Shown piece after piece: positions 17,401 to 26,419 of a stretch of 64,000 nt of DNA (positions are counted from its first letter, which is position 1; every line of letters begins with the position of its first letter). A program made the translations under genes and the position numbers. This DNA comes from Desulfobacter hydrogenophilus. Lineage in GTDB: Bacteria; Desulfobacterota; Desulfobacteria; Desulfobacterales; Desulfobacteraceae. Location of the stretch: NCBI RefSeq assembly GCF_004319545.1, contig NZ_CP036313.1:2668501-2732500 (forward strand), given 5' to 3'. The notes beneath the pieces are model-generated. The model searched no databases. It was given only the letters and a program-made list of their open reading frames with translations, and was not told the origin of the DNA.

Positions 17401-17993
17401 AAATGCCGGCTGCTTTTCTGGATGATTGGCTGGATAAGATATATGAAATCAATGATTCCCAAAAAACAGGAAACTTGAATAGCTTGGCCCGGTTCGCACG
17501 CTGGGATTTTTATCCAAAACCCATTATGGGGAGCAAAGGAAAGGTAAATCGAATTCACAGCCTGGCAGGGCTATGGGTGAAACATGTGGCCGGATGCGCC
17601 CAAGGTGTTCACCTTACCAGTCATCTTGTAGCTCCGGATGGGATTGCAGTTCTCTCTCCCATTACACAGTCCCAGGCCTGTACGTGTCTTGAGACCATGT
17701 TTTTTTATGTGTTTATGGGACTGAGCCGGCCTTTGCCGGTGACGGCTAAAACCGGATTGGCCTATGCCCATGCCCTGATGACTAAAAATGATGAGGACAA
17801 AGCAAAGGCTGAGGCTACAAAGACATATGAGGGGGACGGTTATAACTCAGATGGAGAACTGGGATATGATGCCTATCTCAGGCGAGCCTATCACGGATTC
17901 GACTATTTGTGGCAGGCTTATGACAATCATTTTGTTTCCCTTTGTCAAACTTTATACGAACCACTTGTCTCAGCCCTGGAAAAGGAGGTGTAA
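14463..17993 (+). CDS. recC: exodeoxyribonuclease V subunit gamma (RecC)
   Basis: A 1176-residue protein, close to the usual 1100-1200. ATG 14463 follows TAAGGAA. The N-terminus (IIHSNHLEYLKQVAVEWI, EQFIVQSNGMAQWLKLALA) is the typical RecC opening. A conserved middle segment reads MVNFGTLMPMRAIPFKVVCL, LGMNDGEFPR. RecC is the scanning, nuclease-dead subunit of RecBCD, which processes double-strand breaks and degrades foreign linear DNA. It is first in a tightly packed recC-recB-recD operon (2-base gap to recB). Confidence 0.95.
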   Translation: MKNNSGQSLSSGLSIIHSNHLEYLKQVAVEWIKNHPLQVLETEQFIVQSNGMAQWLKLALAANEGCGISAGIEMKLPGRYVWAAYRAVLGSDTIPEESPYDKDRLIWRIFRLLPMLSDESIFDPLNRFLEQDKDLRKRSQLAGHLADLYDQYQVYRADWLEDWAKGRNHLARVAGTPVPLNENQKWQAELWRRIKADVPDECRTIGRADLHHKFLEKARTLDGQRPGELPPRVIVFGISSLPRQVLETLYAVSSMCQVLLFVHNPCRHFWADIIEDRELLRIEHARHKTKAGMPIPLAPEQLHQHANPLLAAWGKQGRDYIGLLYGYDEPKNYETDFSQIDLFEDFTVPGAYNPILKQVQQAILDLSPLPSDEEKKQMVAPKDESICFHIAHSRQREVEVLQDQLLYCYETIEDLKPRDVIVMTPDIEAYAPHIEAVFGNLSSTDSRFIPFTIADKPNRESVPLLKALETLLHLPDSRMGVSEVMDLLDVGAFRKRFCIEATDLPKLRQWTEGAGISWGLNGEQRTLFDLPGGLEQNTWAFGLDRMLLGYAVGNGGEWNGIEPYDEVGGLDAALVGPLYDVIGQLESVWQDLNQTGNPAAWCQNIRNLARDCFLVQESQDQLTLSRLDQILDQWLDACTQAQLDEELPLAVVREFILAKMKESSISQRFLAGMVNFGTLMPMRAIPFKVVCLLGMNDGEFPRSHPPLDFDLMAGKGLYRPGDRSRREDDRYLFLEALLSARERLYISYVGRDDRDNSERMPSVLVGQFRDYIKAGWRLDNAGDENPSRALLDILTCLHPLQPFSRDYFLNNNSGLFTYSHEWRISLDSEEAKRPDKDRNQLLDAPDFEGILNLGSLIRFFKNPVKYFLNQRLSIRFDDLSLTNQDQEPFALDFLAPFGLGKQLLEAGLHAVDSDVCSAVTTEALRLTRTGNLPMAGFGNLAADELSGPVMNMLEGHQTLLDQWPCPCDPLEISLRIESDKMPAAFLDDWLDKIYEINDSQKTGNLNSLARFARWDFYPKPIMGSKGKVNRIHSLAGLWVKHVAGCAQGVHLTSHLVAPDGIAVLSPITQSQACTCLETMFFYVFMGLSRPLPVTAKTGLAYAHALMTKNDEDKAKAEATKTYEGDGYNSDGELGYDAYLRRAYHGFDYLWQAYDNHFVSLCQTLYEPLVSALEKEV

Positions 17994-17995
17994 CT

Positions 17996-20900
17996 ATGGA
18001 GGAACAATTAAACCCAATGACCTTTCCTTTGAACGGGGCACGACTCATTGAGGCCAGTGCGGGAACCGGAAAAACTTACACCATCGCAGCCCTTTATCTT
18101 CGGTTGGTCCTGGGACACGGAAACAAAAACGGATTTGCCCGGCCTTTAACCCCGCCGGAAATCCTGGTCGTCACCTTTACCAATGCTGCAACCGAAGAAC
18201 TTCGGGAGCGGATTCGAAGCCGGCTTACCGAAGCAGCCGGATTTTTCAGAGGAACCGGGGAGGCAGATGCCTTCCTGGAAGAACTTAAAGGTGATTACGA
18301 TCCTGGTGAATGGCCGGCCATGGCCATGCGCCTGGAACAGGCAGCCCAGTGGATGGACGAATCAGCTATTCACACCATCCACGCCTGGTGTCAATGTATG
18401 CTTCGTCAACATGCCTTTGACAGCCTGTCCCTGTTCGACCTGGAACTTGCCCCAAACGATCAGGATCTGCTGGAAGAGGCGGCCTGTGATTTCTGGCGGG
18501 CCGGGTTTTATCCCCAAAGTGTTTCGGCCCTTTCAGAATTAAAGGCCGTAGCCAAGATCTCCACCCCCCAGGAGCTGCTCAAACAGGTTTTTCCCATCAT
18601 TGATGCCGTGGACTGTGCCGACGGGTCAAATACGGTCGACCCGTTTGATCTATTGGATCAGCGTATACAATCCATAGAATCGGCACGGCTGGTCTGGGCC
18701 TCGGAGTTTGATCGGGCTGTTGAGCAGGTGACTAAGGCTCAGGCCGATAAGACATTGAACAATAACAAGTACCGGAAGGGCTCCCTGGAAAAATGGATTG
18801 TTCAATTGGATCAATGGGTAAACCATGGAGGCCCGTTGCCGGAGAACCAAGTCCTGGAAAAATTTTCAACCCAGGGTCTAACCGCCGGAAAATCTAAAAA
18901 TAATAATCCACCGACCCATCCAGCCTATGATGCATTGGATGTGCTCAATGAGGCCCTTGCATCAAAAGACGTTAAACAGGCCCTCATCTACCATGCTGCA
19001 GCGCAGATCCGTAAAAGGGTGGCCGAGGCCAAGGACCGCCTTTCCCGAATGGGATTTAATGACCTTTTGACCCGGCTGGGTCAGGCCTTGTCCCAGTCCG
19101 AATCTGGGGGTAACCGTCTGGCCCGGGTCATCCGTGATCAGTTCCCCGTGGCGATGATTGATGAATTCCAGGATACCGATCCAGTCCAGTATAGTTCTTT
19201 TGCTGCCATTTACCAGAACCGGGAAAACACAGGACTTTTTATGATCGGTGACCCCAAACAGGCCATATATGCTTTCAGGGGTGCAGATATTCATACGTAT
19301 CTCAAGGCCAAAAAGGATACCCTGGGGCACCACTATACCCTGGGAAAAAATTACCGGTCCACACATCGTATGGTGGAGGGTGTCAATCAGGTCTTTGGCT
19401 GGGCATCTCATTTTCCCGATGGCCCTTTTTTATTCAAGGACCAGATTCCATTTGATTCCGTGAAGGCCCAGGGCCGACAGGAACAACTTATGGTGGATGA
19501 CCAAGAAGTTCAGGCCATGACTTTGTGGCTAATGGAGCAGGGCGAACCGGTGAACAAAACAGGGCCTGAAGGCTACATTACCAGGATGGCGCAAGCCGGC
19601 GCCCAGGAGATCGCCCGCCTGATAAGTCTGGGCAGACAGATCCCCTGTCGAGCAGGGTTTGCTCAGCCCGGAGAGGAAATGACACCGTTGAGACCTTCGG
19701 ACATTGCCGTTCTTGTCCGGGATGGCAGGGAAGCGGCTGCCATTCAATCTGCACTTACAACACATGGAATCAAGTCCGTTTATCTGTCGGACAAGGAATC
19801 GGTGTTTGACAGCCCGGAAGCCCAGTCTCTGCTTTATATTCTCCAGGCTTGCTCTGATCCGACAAACGATACTCTGGTACGAACAGCCCTGGCTACACAG
19901 ATTATAGACCTTTCCTTTGAAACTCTTGATCGGTTGGAACAAGATGAATTGGCCAGGGAGGCTGAATTGGAACGGTTCAAGCAGTTTCAAAATATCTGGC
20001 ATTACCAGGGCGTGCTGCCCATGGTGAGGGCATTGCTGTTGGAGTTTAACGTAGGGGCCAGGATGCTGGCAGGCTCAACGGGAGAACGGCGGCTCACTAA
20101 TGTGCTCCATCTGGCAGAAATAATCCAGGTGGCAGCCGCAGATCTTGATGGAGAACAGGGTATTATTCGGTGGCTTGCCGGGCAGATTGAAAATCCCAAA
20201 AGGGGCGGCGATGACCAGATCCTTCGCCTTGAAAGTGACCAGGCCCTGGTCCGGGTGGTGACCATCCACAAATCAAAAGGCCTGGAATACCCTTTGGTGT
20301 TCCTTCCTTTTATATGCAGTTTTCGGAAGGTAACTGCACGTAACTCTTCCATGGTAAAAATCCATGACAAAGACGGGAATGTCAGGATGGTGGTAAACCC
20401 GGGAGACAATGAGCTTGAAATGGCTGACCAGGAAAGGCTGGCCGAGGATTTACGAATCCTTTATGTGGCCTTGACCCGGGCCTGTCATGCCTGCTGGCTG
20501 GGAATGGGTGTAATAGGAAAGGTAACCAAAAAAGGGGAGACCACGGACCTTCACCAGTCAGGAATTGGCTATCTGCTTAAGGGTGGGGAAATGATACCCA
20601 CGGTTGAACTACCATCCGTACTTGCAAATCTCAAGGGGGATTGTGATACCATTGCCGTGACTCCTTTGCCGGATTTGTCCACGGGGCTTGCAGTACCAGA
20701 GTCGGAAAGTAAGGTGCTTTTGCCTGCCAGGACATTCAATGGCATCATCCCTAAGAATTGGCGGATCAGCAGTTATTCCGGTATCCTTACCGGTGCTGCC
20801 ATGCCGGAGACCGGAACTGATACACAGGTATCTTTAAAGGACTCTGCCGTGGATTCTCCAGATTCCCCAGCCCAAGACCAGCTCCAGGAAACTGCAGGAG

Positions 20901-21691
20901 AAGAAAACCTTTCCCTGGATGTCACTCCCGGAGCCCGGTCAATCCACACCTTTGCCAGGGGACCTGAACCGGGAACCTTTCTGCACGATATGCTTGAGTG
21001 GGCGGCACACACGGGATTTGATCAGGTCGCCCAGAATACGGCAGCCACCCGGGACAAGGTTACAGAACTATGTATCCGACGGGGATGGGACTTGTGGTCT
21101 GATGTCCTTTCGGATTGGTTTCTGGAATTGATTCAAACCCCTTTACCTTTGCTTGACGATTCTATGGCTTTGTCTGATCTTGGGCCGGAGCTATGCAAAG
21201 CAGAAATGGAATTTCTTTTTGCGGCCCACCAGGTGGATATCCATGATTTGGACCGGCTGGTGACGGATGCTGTGCTGCCCGGTATTGTTCGTCCGGTGTT
21301 GCGGCAGGACCGGGTCAACGGCATGCTAAAGGGCTTCATCGACCTTTTGTTCCGTTTTGACAACCGGTATTTTGTACTGGACTACAAGTCCAATTATCTG
21401 GGAGAAAACCAGAGCGCTTACGGACAGGATGCCATGGCCCAAGCCATGGTGGAGCATCGTTATGATCTCCAATATCTGCTTTATATTCTAGCTCTTCATA
21501 GGCTGCTCAAGGCCCGTATTCAAGATTATGACTACGAACGGGATGTGGGTGGTGCGGTTTATCTGTTTTTAAGGGGTGTGAATACATCTGGCCAGGGCAT
21601 TTATGTGGACAAACCTCCTGCAACCCTGATCAATGAACTGGATAACTTGTTTAAGACTGGCAATTTGTTTCAAAAAGGAGGACTTAAATGA
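17996..21691 (+). CDS. recB: exodeoxyribonuclease V subunit beta (RecB)
   Basis: A 1231-residue protein. The start at ATG 17996, behind GGAGG, lies 2 bases after the recC stop. Walker A is IEASAGTGKTYTIAALYLRL at residues 18-37, followed by UvrD-type helicase motifs (VVTFTNAATEELRERI, VAMIDEFQDTDPVQY, FMIGDPKQAIYAFRGAD, VVTIHKSKGLEYPLVFLPF). The C-terminal nuclease domain has GMLKGFIDLLFRF and FVLDYKSNYLG, the D...D-x-K core. This is the 3'-5' helicase and the sole nuclease of RecBCD. The length is normal and no defects are visible. Confidence 0.95.
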   Translation: MEEQLNPMTFPLNGARLIEASAGTGKTYTIAALYLRLVLGHGNKNGFARPLTPPEILVVTFTNAATEELRERIRSRLTEAAGFFRGTGEADAFLEELKGDYDPGEWPAMAMRLEQAAQWMDESAIHTIHAWCQCMLRQHAFDSLSLFDLELAPNDQDLLEEAACDFWRAGFYPQSVSALSELKAVAKISTPQELLKQVFPIIDAVDCADGSNTVDPFDLLDQRIQSIESARLVWASEFDRAVEQVTKAQADKTLNNNKYRKGSLEKWIVQLDQWVNHGGPLPENQVLEKFSTQGLTAGKSKNNNPPTHPAYDALDVLNEALASKDVKQALIYHAAAQIRKRVAEAKDRLSRMGFNDLLTRLGQALSQSESGGNRLARVIRDQFPVAMIDEFQDTDPVQYSSFAAIYQNRENTGLFMIGDPKQAIYAFRGADIHTYLKAKKDTLGHHYTLGKNYRSTHRMVEGVNQVFGWASHFPDGPFLFKDQIPFDSVKAQGRQEQLMVDDQEVQAMTLWLMEQGEPVNKTGPEGYITRMAQAGAQEIARLISLGRQIPCRAGFAQPGEEMTPLRPSDIAVLVRDGREAAAIQSALTTHGIKSVYLSDKESVFDSPEAQSLLYILQACSDPTNDTLVRTALATQIIDLSFETLDRLEQDELAREAELERFKQFQNIWHYQGVLPMVRALLLEFNVGARMLAGSTGERRLTNVLHLAEIIQVAAADLDGEQGIIRWLAGQIENPKRGGDDQILRLESDQALVRVVTIHKSKGLEYPLVFLPFICSFRKVTARNSSMVKIHDKDGNVRMVVNPGDNELEMADQERLAEDLRILYVALTRACHACWLGMGVIGKVTKKGETTDLHQSGIGYLLKGGEMIPTVELPSVLANLKGDCDTIAVTPLPDLSTGLAVPESESKVLLPARTFNGIIPKNWRISSYSGILTGAAMPETGTDTQVSLKDSAVDSPDSPAQDQLQETAGEENLSLDVTPGARSIHTFARGPEPGTFLHDMLEWAAHTGFDQVAQNTAATRDKVTELCIRRGWDLWSDVLSDWFLELIQTPLPLLDDSMALSDLGPELCKAEMEFLFAAHQVDIHDLDRLVTDAVLPGIVRPVLRQDRVNGMLKGFIDLLFRFDNRYFVLDYKSNYLGENQSAYGQDAMAQAMVEHRYDLQYLLYILALHRLLKARIQDYDYERDVGGAVYLFLRGVNTSGQGIYVDKPPATLINELDNLFKTGNLFQKGGLK

Positions 21692-23703
21692 TGCCCCTTG
21701 CTGATTTTTTTGACTTGCTTCAAACCTGGACGGTCCAGGGCTGGCTTAGGCAGATAGATAAGGCCTTTGTTATATTTTTGAATCGCCAAGATCCTTCAGC
21801 ATCTTCTATGGTGCTTCTTGGGGCAGCACTGGCCAGCCACCAACTCGGGCGGGGCCATATCTGCTTGGATATGGCCAGTGCTCTGGCCGATCCCGATGGC
21901 ACCCTTTCCCTTCCCCCTGAAGGAGAGACAGGGGAGGATATGCCTGCTAAACCCTCTCAGCTCCTTTGTAACCTCACCAAGAAACTTTGGGTTGAACAGC
22001 TTTCCAATTCAAATCTTGTGAGCGAAGATACTGGCAGCAGTCCTCTGGTTCTGCAACAGGGCCGTCTCTATTTGCGACGGTATTGGCAGTATACCCTGCA
22101 GGTGGCCCGGGAAATTCTTGGCCGGGTGGGGCAAACAGCTCCGGTACCCCAGGATTTAGAGAGGCGGCTGGATAAATTATTTTCTAATTTGAGAAGTCCG
22201 GAAGAAACGAAAAAGCAAACCATCCATTGGCAGAGTGTGGCTGCAGCGGTGGTTGTCGCTTCGAATTTCAGTGTGATCTCCGGAGGACCTGGGACCGGTA
22301 AAACCACCACTGTGGTCCAGGTGATAGCTCTACTTCAGGGAATCTCCATCGAACAGGGAAAGACGCTTCGAATTCGCCTGGCCGCCCCCACGGGAAAAGC
22401 AGCTGCCCGGCTGACGGAATCCATCTCCAGGGCTATCGACTTTCTGCCGGAAAAAATTCAGGCCCATATGCCCACCGAGGTCACCACCCTTCATCGTCTC
22501 TTGGGCACCCGTCACAATTCCCGACATTTTATCCACAACCGGACGAACCAGCTCCATTTAGATTTTTTGGTCGTGGATGAAGCCTCCATGGTCGACCTTG
22601 AAATGATGGATGCTCTTTTAAGCGCTTTGCCGTCCCAGGCCCGGTTGATCCTTCTGGGAGACAAGGATCAATTGGCCTCGGTGGAAGCCGGTTTCGTTCT
22701 TGGGGATATTTGTGCCAATGCGTCCAATCCCTGCTACCAATCTGAAAGCGTTAATTTTTTCAAGAAAGCTACTGGTTACGATTTGTCTGAATTCTCAGGC
22801 CCCGGAACCGGCCTGGATCAGCAGATTGTGGTATTAAGGAAAAGTCACAGGTTCCATGAAAACAGCGGTATAGGGAATCTGGCCCGTGCAGTGAATCAGG
22901 GGGATGGAAGACAAGTCTCCAAGATCTGGGAAAAAGGGTATCCTGATATCTCTAAGCTCGTGTTGCTCTCCTGTGAAGATGAAGGCTTCCGCAGCCTAAT
23001 CCTGGACGGCAATCTAAAATCCTTTCCACATGCGGTAGAACAGCCAGCAGGCTACCGCGAGTATCTCGAAGTCATAACCCGGGGGCACGGGGACTGGCCG
23101 TCGGAGGAGCACTGGTTCATGGCCGTGCTTGAGAGCTTTAACCGATTCCAGCTTTTGAGTCCCATTCGTAAAGGAGACTGGGGCGTGGAAGGGTTGAACC
23201 GCATCTGTGCTCGAATCCTTTACAAAGCTGGCCTGATCCAGTCTACCCAGGGATGGTATCCGGGACGGCCGGTTATGGTCACCCGTAACGACTATAGTCT
23301 GGGGCTAATGAACGGGGATATCGGCATTGTCCTTGAAGTGGGCCATGACGGCCAAAGGAATCATGAAAAAAGGGGGGGGGCGAAAAAGGTGTTACGGGTA
23401 GTTTTTCCCATGGCAGACGGATCTATAAAACAGATGCTCCCCTCAAGGCTCGGGGCTGTGGAAACCGTCTATGCCATGACTGTTCATAAATCCCAGGGGT
23501 CGGAGTTTGATCATACAGCCTTGGTCTTGCCTGATGCCATGAGCCCGGTATTGACCCGGGAACTTCTCTACACCGGCATCACCCGGGCCCGTTCCTTTTT
23601 TACCCTGGCAGGGACATCAACCGATATTTTGGCCGAGGCCGTTGAACAGCGGACCCACAGGGCCTCTGGACTTGGAAATTTATTGCTGAAAAGTGATGGC
23701 TAA
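21688..23703 (+). CDS. recD: exodeoxyribonuclease V subunit alpha (RecD)
   Basis: A 671-residue protein whose ATG overlaps the recB stop (ATGA), implying translational coupling. SGGPGTGKTTTVVQV (residues ~198-212) is Walker A. LDFLVVDEASMVDLEMMDAL is motif II and MTVHKSQGSEFDHTALVLP is motif V. RecD is the 5'-3' helicase of the complex. It is last in the operon. No clear terminator follows within the next 230 bases. Confidence 0.95.
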   Translation: MMPLADFFDLLQTWTVQGWLRQIDKAFVIFLNRQDPSASSMVLLGAALASHQLGRGHICLDMASALADPDGTLSLPPEGETGEDMPAKPSQLLCNLTKKLWVEQLSNSNLVSEDTGSSPLVLQQGRLYLRRYWQYTLQVAREILGRVGQTAPVPQDLERRLDKLFSNLRSPEETKKQTIHWQSVAAAVVVASNFSVISGGPGTGKTTTVVQVIALLQGISIEQGKTLRIRLAAPTGKAAARLTESISRAIDFLPEKIQAHMPTEVTTLHRLLGTRHNSRHFIHNRTNQLHLDFLVVDEASMVDLEMMDALLSALPSQARLILLGDKDQLASVEAGFVLGDICANASNPCYQSESVNFFKKATGYDLSEFSGPGTGLDQQIVVLRKSHRFHENSGIGNLARAVNQGDGRQVSKIWEKGYPDISKLVLLSCEDEGFRSLILDGNLKSFPHAVEQPAGYREYLEVITRGHGDWPSEEHWFMAVLESFNRFQLLSPIRKGDWGVEGLNRICARILYKAGLIQSTQGWYPGRPVMVTRNDYSLGLMNGDIGIVLEVGHDGQRNHEKRGGAKKVLRVVFPMADGSIKQMLPSRLGAVETVYAMTVHKSQGSEFDHTALVLPDAMSPVLTRELLYTGITRARSFFTLAGTSTDILAEAVEQRTHRASGLGNLLLKSDG

Positions 23704-23939
23704 CTTCCTGGTACCAAGATTATGATAGATGAAGATATGTATGCAACATTTGGCGAAACCAAATATACCCTAAAAGGATCGCATTAAAAAAACGACTACC
23801 GATTTAAGCCGGGACACCCTTTAAAACAAGGCTTCTCCGGAACCCCAGGTTCATGAGGTTTAGGTACTGCAAAACTCTCATCACCGGGTCAAACTGTCCC
23901 ACGTTATGTCGGTAACCAAAACAATTTAAGGAGCAGGAA

Positions 23940-24644
23940 ATGAAAATTGGCGATGTAATGAAATTACAGCAAACTCTCATGCCAAAAATTGACGAGCTTT
24001 GCACACGTCCGGTTGCTTCATCTCAAAAACAAGTGGATTTCTGGCAAAATAACCATGGAGCCTATCTAAAAGAAAAGGCAAAAAGGGTTTTAACTCTTCC
24101 AGATTCGCTACAGAATGAGGTTGACCAAATGTTTGCCTCTTCCAAGGAGTTTTATTTAAATATGGTTGCAGTATGGTATAAATCATCACACAAGTCCCTT
24201 AGCAAAACTATACTTATGGAGCAACAGCGGAGTGGAATTATTTCTAAAGAACAAATGCGTAAATCGTTCGATAAAATTAAAAGTATAGATGTTCAGTCAA
24301 TAGGGAAAGACCAAAAAATTCAATTTTTTTTTGAATTTTTCGAGAGTTTGATAGAACAAATCAAAAATCAAAAGGAATGGTCTAAGCTTTACCAAATCAG
24401 TAATTTAGGATTGCTGAGTGATAGGCTTGTCTGGAATATAAGTGCGTTAGACCTTTGCGCCTGGCAATTGCCTTTGGCTGACACAAGAAACATAAATGAT
24501 TATCAGCAGCTGGCAAAAATCATGACGATTTTTTTCTTTTTTGAAAAAATTTATAAAAATTGGTTCAAATTAGATTCTATTAATGATGTTAACCCTTTCG
24601 ATGTAGTACCTGGTCTTAACAAGATACTTGCATACTATATGTAG
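23940..24644 (+). CDS. hypothetical protein
   Basis: A 234-residue, helix-rich protein that I do not recognise. ATG 23940 follows AAGGAGCAGG at ideal spacing. It is soluble, charged and rich in K, Q and F (IQFFFEFFESLIEQIKNQKE), with no signal peptide or catalytic motif. Its AT-rich codons contrast with the GC-richer recBCD just upstream, so it probably belongs to the imported block that follows. The preceding 236 bases hold no gene that I can support. Confidence 0.6.
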   Translation: MKIGDVMKLQQTLMPKIDELCTRPVASSQKQVDFWQNNHGAYLKEKAKRVLTLPDSLQNEVDQMFASSKEFYLNMVAVWYKSSHKSLSKTILMEQQRSGIISKEQMRKSFDKIKSIDVQSIGKDQKIQFFFEFFESLIEQIKNQKEWSKLYQISNLGLLSDRLVWNISALDLCAWQLPLADTRNINDYQQLAKIMTIFFFFEKIYKNWFKLDSINDVNPFDVVPGLNKILAYYM

Positions 24645-24700
24645 CGGCTCGGAATAATTCAATCCGGACTCTGTTTATACGTTAATAAGATTTGAATTTG

Positions 24701-24834
24701 GGCTCTGTTGCAAAAAATTTGACGGAAAAGAGTAAGTGCTTGATCTTATTGAATATGTCCCTTTACAGCGTGAAAAATTAATTATAACTAAATCAACGGC
24801 TTAGGGATTTTCAATAATTTTTTGCAACAGAGCC
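24701..24834. mobile_element. 134-bp MITE with IS6-like ends
   Basis: It begins GGCTCTGTTGCAAAAAAT and ends with the complement ATTTTTTGCAACAGAGCC. GGCTCTGTTGCAAA is the well-known terminal repeat of IS6-family elements (for example IS6100/IS240). The interior is too short for a transposase. Confidence 0.7.
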
Positions 24835-24870
24835 GAAAATTACGGCCTGAGATAGATGCGAGGGAATGAA

Positions 24871-24906
24871 ACCGTAAGTTTCTGTTCAAATGCCCCCGCT
24901 GGTCCA
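24871..24906 (+). repeat. dispersed 34-36-bp repeat, copy 3
   Basis: ACCGTAAGTTTCTGTTCAAA followed by TGCCCCCGCTGGTCCA, in the same orientation as copy 2 and inverted relative to copy 1. It lies just outside the IS6-like MITE. Confidence 0.7.
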
Positions 24907-24981
24907 ACAACAGGTCACATCCGGCAAAAGATCATAAATTTAGTTTAAATCAAAGTATTCCAATCATTTGGAAAAATAATA

Positions 24982-26031
24982 ATGAAAAAAATTTTTAGAT
25001 TATATGAAAATGGAAAAGCAAAATTTGAATCATCAGTTTTTGATATGATAACTGGAGAAAAAGAAACAAAGCAAACAAAAGGCCTTGCATATTTATTAAA
25101 AGAATATCCAAGTTTAATAAGAGATATACTAAAATTAAATAAGATAAGGAATCATTCTTGTTTTTCTAAAAAAAGATTGAAATTGAGATGGAAAGAAATA
25201 AACAGCATTGAAGTATTGGCTGAAAAAATCACCAAATCAGGAAATCGTGTTGATATAATAATTAAAATAAACGAGAAAAGCGCTCCCCTGTTAGCAATCA
25301 TTATTGAAGCAAAAAGTATAAAATCAAATATCAAATATAGTGCTGTAATTCCACAGATAGAGAAATACTTAGAAATGGGTGAGATTTCAGATTTAGAAGG
25401 ATACTCGAAGATCCCAATAATATTGACCAAATTTAAAAGCATGCTGGGTAGCGATGATATCATTTCATTAACCTGGCAGGATATTATTGATATTATTTCT
25501 AAATCAAATGAGAGAAATAAAAATAATTTAATAGGGCAATATTATCAATTTATAACGGGAGTAAATAACAAAATGCATTATTATGAAAAAGAAGTATTGT
25601 CTATACCCGCAGGAAAAACATTTGATTTAGTTGAAAAATATAAGATTTATGAATGCCCCAATAACAGTTCCTATAATTATAAGAAAACTATTTTTATTAC
25701 ATTTAGAAATACGGGCGGTGGGGTGATGAAAAAACTTTATAAAATAGAAGATATAATAGTGTTTAATCCAGCAGAAAAATCAGATTTAGATAGAGTAATG
25801 GATTCCATGACAGAAGAACAGACAAAAAAAGAACGGCTTCAAGATTTTATAAAGGAATGTAAATATGAACATCCTGGAGAAGAAAAAAAATTTTATATAC
25901 TGTCGGCAGATGAAATTATAGATCTACAAAATAAGCCAAAACCCAAAAGAAACAATGCAAAATTTACGTACTATAGATTATTTGATATTTTGACAAAGAG
26001 TATCGTTGAGCCTGCGTCAAAATTGTCTTAA
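24982..26031 (+). CDS. AT-rich PD-(D/E)XK-like nuclease-domain protein
   Basis: A 349-residue protein. Residues ~88-125 read RVDIIIKINEKSAPLLAIII then EAKSIKSN, the D-(x)n-E-x-K active-site pattern of the restriction-endonuclease fold, followed by IPQIEKYL as in PD-(D/E)XK family nucleases. The C-terminal ~200 residues are lysine-rich and unassigned. Codon use is extremely AT-rich compared with its neighbours, so recent transfer is likely. No methylase is nearby, so an orphan nuclease or defence effector is more likely than a standard restriction system. The ribosome site is weak. Confidence 0.6.
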   Translation: MKKIFRLYENGKAKFESSVFDMITGEKETKQTKGLAYLLKEYPSLIRDILKLNKIRNHSCFSKKRLKLRWKEINSIEVLAEKITKSGNRVDIIIKINEKSAPLLAIIIEAKSIKSNIKYSAVIPQIEKYLEMGEISDLEGYSKIPIILTKFKSMLGSDDIISLTWQDIIDIISKSNERNKNNLIGQYYQFITGVNNKMHYYEKEVLSIPAGKTFDLVEKYKIYECPNNSSYNYKKTIFITFRNTGGGVMKKLYKIEDIIVFNPAEKSDLDRVMDSMTEEQTKKERLQDFIKECKYEHPGEEKKFYILSADEIIDLQNKPKPKRNNAKFTYYRLFDILTKSIVEPASKLS

Positions 26032-26419
26032 TTCAATTTTTCGATAGGGAGTGTTCAGAATTTTGTGTCAGTAGACTAAAGCTGATATCGTGACATTTTC
26101 TTGGGACCAGACCGCGCCAATCACACCATGGATTTTTAAAGTCGTATCTGAAAAATAGCTCGAATTATACATAGATGGCTAACCCGGCTGATTGGCCAAT
26201 TAAGAGTATACAATGTTGGAGTCCATGCCAAAACGGGGGCTGAAAGTTACGAAGCCATGCCCGATAGCCCCAGCTTATTCTAAATTTTTTCAATTTCCCG
26301 CTATCATTTGTGAGCCCATCACAAATTCTAAATGCCCACCCCTCAGTGCTGATTTTAAAACAAACCTATGCTGGGTCACAGCCTTATCCAATTATGATAG
26401 AATAAAAGGAGGGGCAATC

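Noticed and set aside
23804..24004. 66-codon minus-strand frame after recD
   Set aside because: It overlaps the start and ribosome site of the plus-strand gene at 23940 and has no supported start; it might be a remnant, but the evidence is too weak.
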